From Labyrinthula sp. Ha (taxonomy: Eukaryota; Sar; Bigyra; Labyrinthulida; Labyrinthulaceae): a stretch of DNA of 64,000 bases. The notes beneath the pieces are model-generated. The model had not been told where the DNA came from. It ran no database searches and saw nothing but the letters and a program-made list of their open reading frames with translations. Shown here one piece after another: positions 60,101 to 64,000 of the stretch (positions are counted from its first letter, which is position 1; every line of letters starts with the position of its first letter). Location of the stretch: positions 18,976 to 82,975 of the forward strand of contig JAALGZ010000082.1 of NCBI GenBank assembly GCA_015227615.1. The letters run 5' to 3'. The translations under genes and the position numbers were made by a program.

Positions 60101-63100
60101 TCTTCAAGATTTCTTATAGTCTACAAGTCTTAGTTTGATAATATCCGAGAAAAGCTTAAATTCTAGTGAAACGTCAAGGATCCTTAATTCCTACTGCGAT
60201 CTACTTCAGATTATTATTATTATGAATTATATTAAGGTTGAGCCATTTATTGTATATGTAGTTAACACAGTACCTTGAGAGTAAGTTTAGTTTTTATAAT
60301 TTAGTTCTAATATAATTAATAAGTGAAAGAAGGCAAAGACAGAACTTACGTCAATAAGTCTTAAAAAGGTAAGAAACAAAACATAATAGTTGTAATTGGG
60401 TACTGGTTTACCTTCTTTTTCTTCTTTTCACCTTTAATGAGTCTTTCTATTGAGTTAGAAACCTGCTAATGTCACCATTATTTTGGGGGTTAAAAGAATA
60501 TTAAGAAACGATGCAAAATTTATTTCTTGCATCCTTAGTACTGGACCCAACTGAATTATTTCTACCAGGAGGTTATGCCGATACAATCATTACCTCCAAC
60601 ATAATATAATCTAGCTCTTAACTAATGCAGCAAATTTTTAATAAAATATAAAGATTCTTGGTAGTTTTGCTAAATTTGCCGCCATTTTTATTTCCTGCTT
60701 AAGAAAGTACTTGTCCACCTTTGGCATTGCGAACTAGTGCCAAGCTCAGATTTACTGCCATTTAATCACATTTGGCATATAGGTACTAAGTATTCAGTTT
60801 TATCAAACATTTTGCAATCTTTTCGTTATTTTAGCAAGGATCCAATATTAAAAATATGAAATAAATGGAATACTTAATAGTTATCATGGATGTGAACCAC
60901 CTAACATTTTTTGAAGAATAATGTTTTGGTTTTCTTGTTAGGTGCTGTGTATATTTACATTTGACAAGAAAACAGCTTCGAAATGAATAGGGCAAACTCA
61001 AAACCATCGTGCCGCCTTAAGGCCAATAGAATCAAACTATGAAAAGGCTGATTTATGAACTTAGTCCAATAAACCACAATTGTTACTTCAATGCTAACTG
61101 CTCAAGATAGTCACATTGGAAAAGGGCACAGTCCCAATACACAGTGAGAAATCCGTCTGAAAGAACTACCCTTCTCAGCAACACTTATTTAAATATATCT
61201 ATCAATACAAAAACAGCTTATAATTATGATTCTCTAATAACAATTAATACTTATGCTAAATATCAAATTTTAACTGTTTAGCTCTCCAAGAAATATCAAC
61301 AACTCTCTTGGATTTATACTAAATTATTTTTGCATTAGAATTGTAATGTTAATTCTCTCATGATTTATTTTATAACATGATATGTACTCTCAAATAGATG
61401 TTGCAAACTAAAAATATGCTTCTTATTCTTTTCAACAAAGGGTAGATAAGAAATCAACAATTTATCTTTGAATATCACATAAAAAATGTAAACTGAACCA
61501 AAATGTTTTGGAGGCAATAAGCAACCTTTACCAGTGTCGCGAATTTGTTGGTTTATTTTTCTTTTTAAATACTATTAAGTAGTTAAGAAGTGAGCTGCAT
61601 ATGTTCTGCATTCTATAATGTAGTGTTCAACTCTTTCTCGTTTTATTTTGTTTTCAACATTAACCCAACTTCTCTATCTCCGGGCTCAATACCACTTGTT
61701 TATGAAACGCAACATGTTTGGTCAAATATACATCACAATATTCAAGTATTAACCCATCTCCAATATATCCCTCCAGTAGCAGTACTACGTATTCCTCAAG
61801 ATATGCAGCGATATTATCTCTTGAAGATCTAATAAGATGGGAAAAAGATACCATACTGCTGTTTTTAACTTCCAGATGTCCGTCTCATCGAACTATGTGT
61901 GATGCATCAGAAATATCATAAATATTCTTTTTTCAAACTAACACTGGCATAGAAAGCAAACTTATTAATTAAATAAGTTTTTATATTTACCATTGTATTA
62001 TAGTTTATTTTCGATCATCGTACCCTATTCAGCTCGATTTGTAAATTTCATCGACATATCCATATTTAAGGTATCGGACTGCTTCGTAACAATTTTTTTG
62101 CTGAAATCAACAATAGCTTTTCATTGTTAAGGGAAATAATTTATGTCCTATTGCTAAGATCTATTGCCGATTGGTTAACTCCTTTGATTCATAAGAAAAT
62201 AAAGAGTTTATTTCTGCTACGCTAACGCTAATTTTTTTCGGTGTAAGATGAGTTATTATATATTTATCCTTTGTTCTAGTAGTATTTTTCAACTGGAATA
62301 AAATCAGTTTCTTTGTACATGAACCAGGTGGGTAAAATAGCAGGCAAAAGATGAAAAATAACTTAAAGTTACCCAAGGATATATCAATTGAAAAGAAAGC
62401 ACACTGGAACCATAGTTGTCTGGAAATGATACATACTTCTTGGTAGTTGCATAAGACCAAGAACTCTGAAAAATTTATTATCCTGATGTAATTCAAGCCG
62501 ACTTTTGTTTTCATTTATTAACACAATTCCGGGTACAATACTGGGCCGCACGATATATGTGAAGTATGATAATCTTTATAGGCAGACTATAAATAACTTC
62601 ACTCAATATTACTTCGTATCAGCAGTCGGCAGTTATTTAACATAATCCTCGAGAAAGAAATCTGATTAAAACTATAGTTAAGTTCAATAGCAGTAATTAC
62701 GTTTGTATAACGATACAAGAATGATGAGTTCAAAATAGAGATCTAATAACCAACTAAAATTCACATTCATAACTAAAACCTACGTATACCTTGGCCATAG
62801 GTACCTTTTAGAGATTGCAAATACATTTTTAGGTCATGTTTACCTAGTTCAATCAAGTTCTCAACCTTCACTGCAAATGTGTATTTCTTAATTTGCTCAG
62901 CAACAAATATCTATTTCTAGCCTTTACATGCACTGAAATATTGGTCCATATTCTACCGAAGTTTTGTAAAACAAATTTATTGAGATACTTGAGTAAATGA
63001 CAATATGGATATAAAACCAGGGCTATATTCTGCCCAGTTTTAGCATGGGTAACTACTTCATATTATATAGCTGGCCAAGGCTTAGAACACATAGTGATGT

Positions 63101-64000
63101 AGATGCATTAACTGAAAATAGATCCCATTATAAAACCTGTTAAGGTTCAAACTCATCGATGATTTAGTAAGAATCTGGGGATAACTCATTGTTATCACCT
63201 TTTGTTGTCTCTTTAATCATTCTTAGATGATAAGAAGCTACTGTTCGTGTGCATTAGCTGCTAAATACTGTAAATTAGAAGTAAGATTTATCTTCCTGAG
63301 CTTCGAACTGTTGTCTAGAAATAAATCACACTTAGCCTAAATATTGATACTCCAGCACAAGTTCCTAGGATTTTTTGTAGTTAAATTCTTAAATATCTGC
63401 AACAGGCCAGGCTCTTTTCCTCATAAAATATTTAATTACTTCTTTCCAAGTTGAATTCTACTGCTTCAAAGCTACAGGTAAGGAATTGAACAAAGCCTCT
63501 GGTAACTACGTCGCCTGATTAGCCATACCATTTCTGTTAATAGGTACAGAGTTCTTACACCTAACCCTAAATGATGGCCTTATTGAGCTGCTCATCGGTT
63601 ACTTAGCCGTATCTTCGTGCACAATACACCATTTAATCAAAATAGATACTTTGCTCAAGATTTTTGAAAAATCCTCAAGTTATTGAATAATTCTTCTTTG
63701 TTATTCAGAATAAAATACTGTTTGGCTTCACCTTTTGATTATTAACGAACTATTTTGCTACTTTTGTATCCCACGTGCAAATTTAGTTAGTTTTTTGAAG
63801 AGATATCTGTCAATTTCTAATTTTTAATGGATCCTCATCAATGAATTGTTTACTCTTACAATTACATTTCAAAAGAGTTTTTAATTTCCTAAACGCAATG
63901 ATACAGATACAATACCATTATTCAGACAACAATTGAATCCTGCAACCTGCGACCTGTCACTTTAATGAGAGAAATATTCCTAAATCTATGATTATACAAT
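57131..64000. other. Gene-free AT-rich stretch
   Basis: No gene is supported. It contains a (CA)7 run at 59716-59729, a short GC-richer patch about 59920-60005, and scattered short open frames with no domain. I found no tRNA or rRNA signature. Confidence 0.45.

Noticed and set aside
1-64000. tRNA and rRNA genes
   Set aside because: Scanning for the T-loop GGTTCRANYCC and A-box patterns by eye gave only isolated partial matches without a cloverleaf partner.

Overview
The window is AT-rich, gene-sparse nuclear DNA from a eukaryote, most likely a unicellular one. Evidence for this is spliceosomal GT-AG introns, a nuclear-coded mitochondrial ribosomal protein with a targeting-like N-terminus, a PHD-finger protein, secreted Notch-type LNR proteins, and copia, gypsy and LINE retroelements. 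The mitoribosomal gene argues against microsporidia. The introns are only 27-30 nt, a size known from few lineages (for example some ciliates, Blastocystis and dicyemids); I cannot name the species. The six intact genes all end in TAA and fit the standard code.

Layout. 1-4.7 kb: no gene. 4.9-6.9 kb: LNR-A (+), a secreted 15-LNR protein in seven exons, much of it a tandem array of exon-plus-intron units. 9-13.5 kb: decayed Ty3/gypsy sequence (-). 17.8-18.9 kb: LNR-B (+), an 8-LNR paralogue in six exons, with one extra GC-AG intron. 19-24.9 kb: two decayed Ty3/gypsy relics (-). 25.7-27.5 kb: mitochondrial uS3 (+) and a PHD/coiled-coil gene (-), tail to tail with one base between stop codons. 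29.5-30.3 kb: LINE reverse-transcriptase relic (+). 32.3-33.1 kb: LNR-C (-), a 5-LNR paralogue with one intron. 33.6-35.7 kb: secreted M12B-like metzincin protease (+), head to head with LNR-C. 36.3-40.6 kb: Ty1/copia element with both LTRs, broken. 42.4-45.1 kb: partial copia element of a different lineage. 45-64 kb: no convincing gene.

The most interesting system is the LNR family. All three genes start with a signal peptide and exactly 209 nt of coding sequence before a phase-2 intron inside the second LNR. In A and B this intron has been multiplied together with the repeat that carries it, so every repeat boundary depends on splicing a 27-28 nt intron. All twelve introns would give an in-frame stop if retained. 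LNR-C shares a 536-bp divergent intergenic region with the metzincin. In animals LNR modules regulate or accompany metzincins (the Notch regulatory region and ADAMs; pappalysins), so a functional LNR-protease pair is a reasonable but untested idea.
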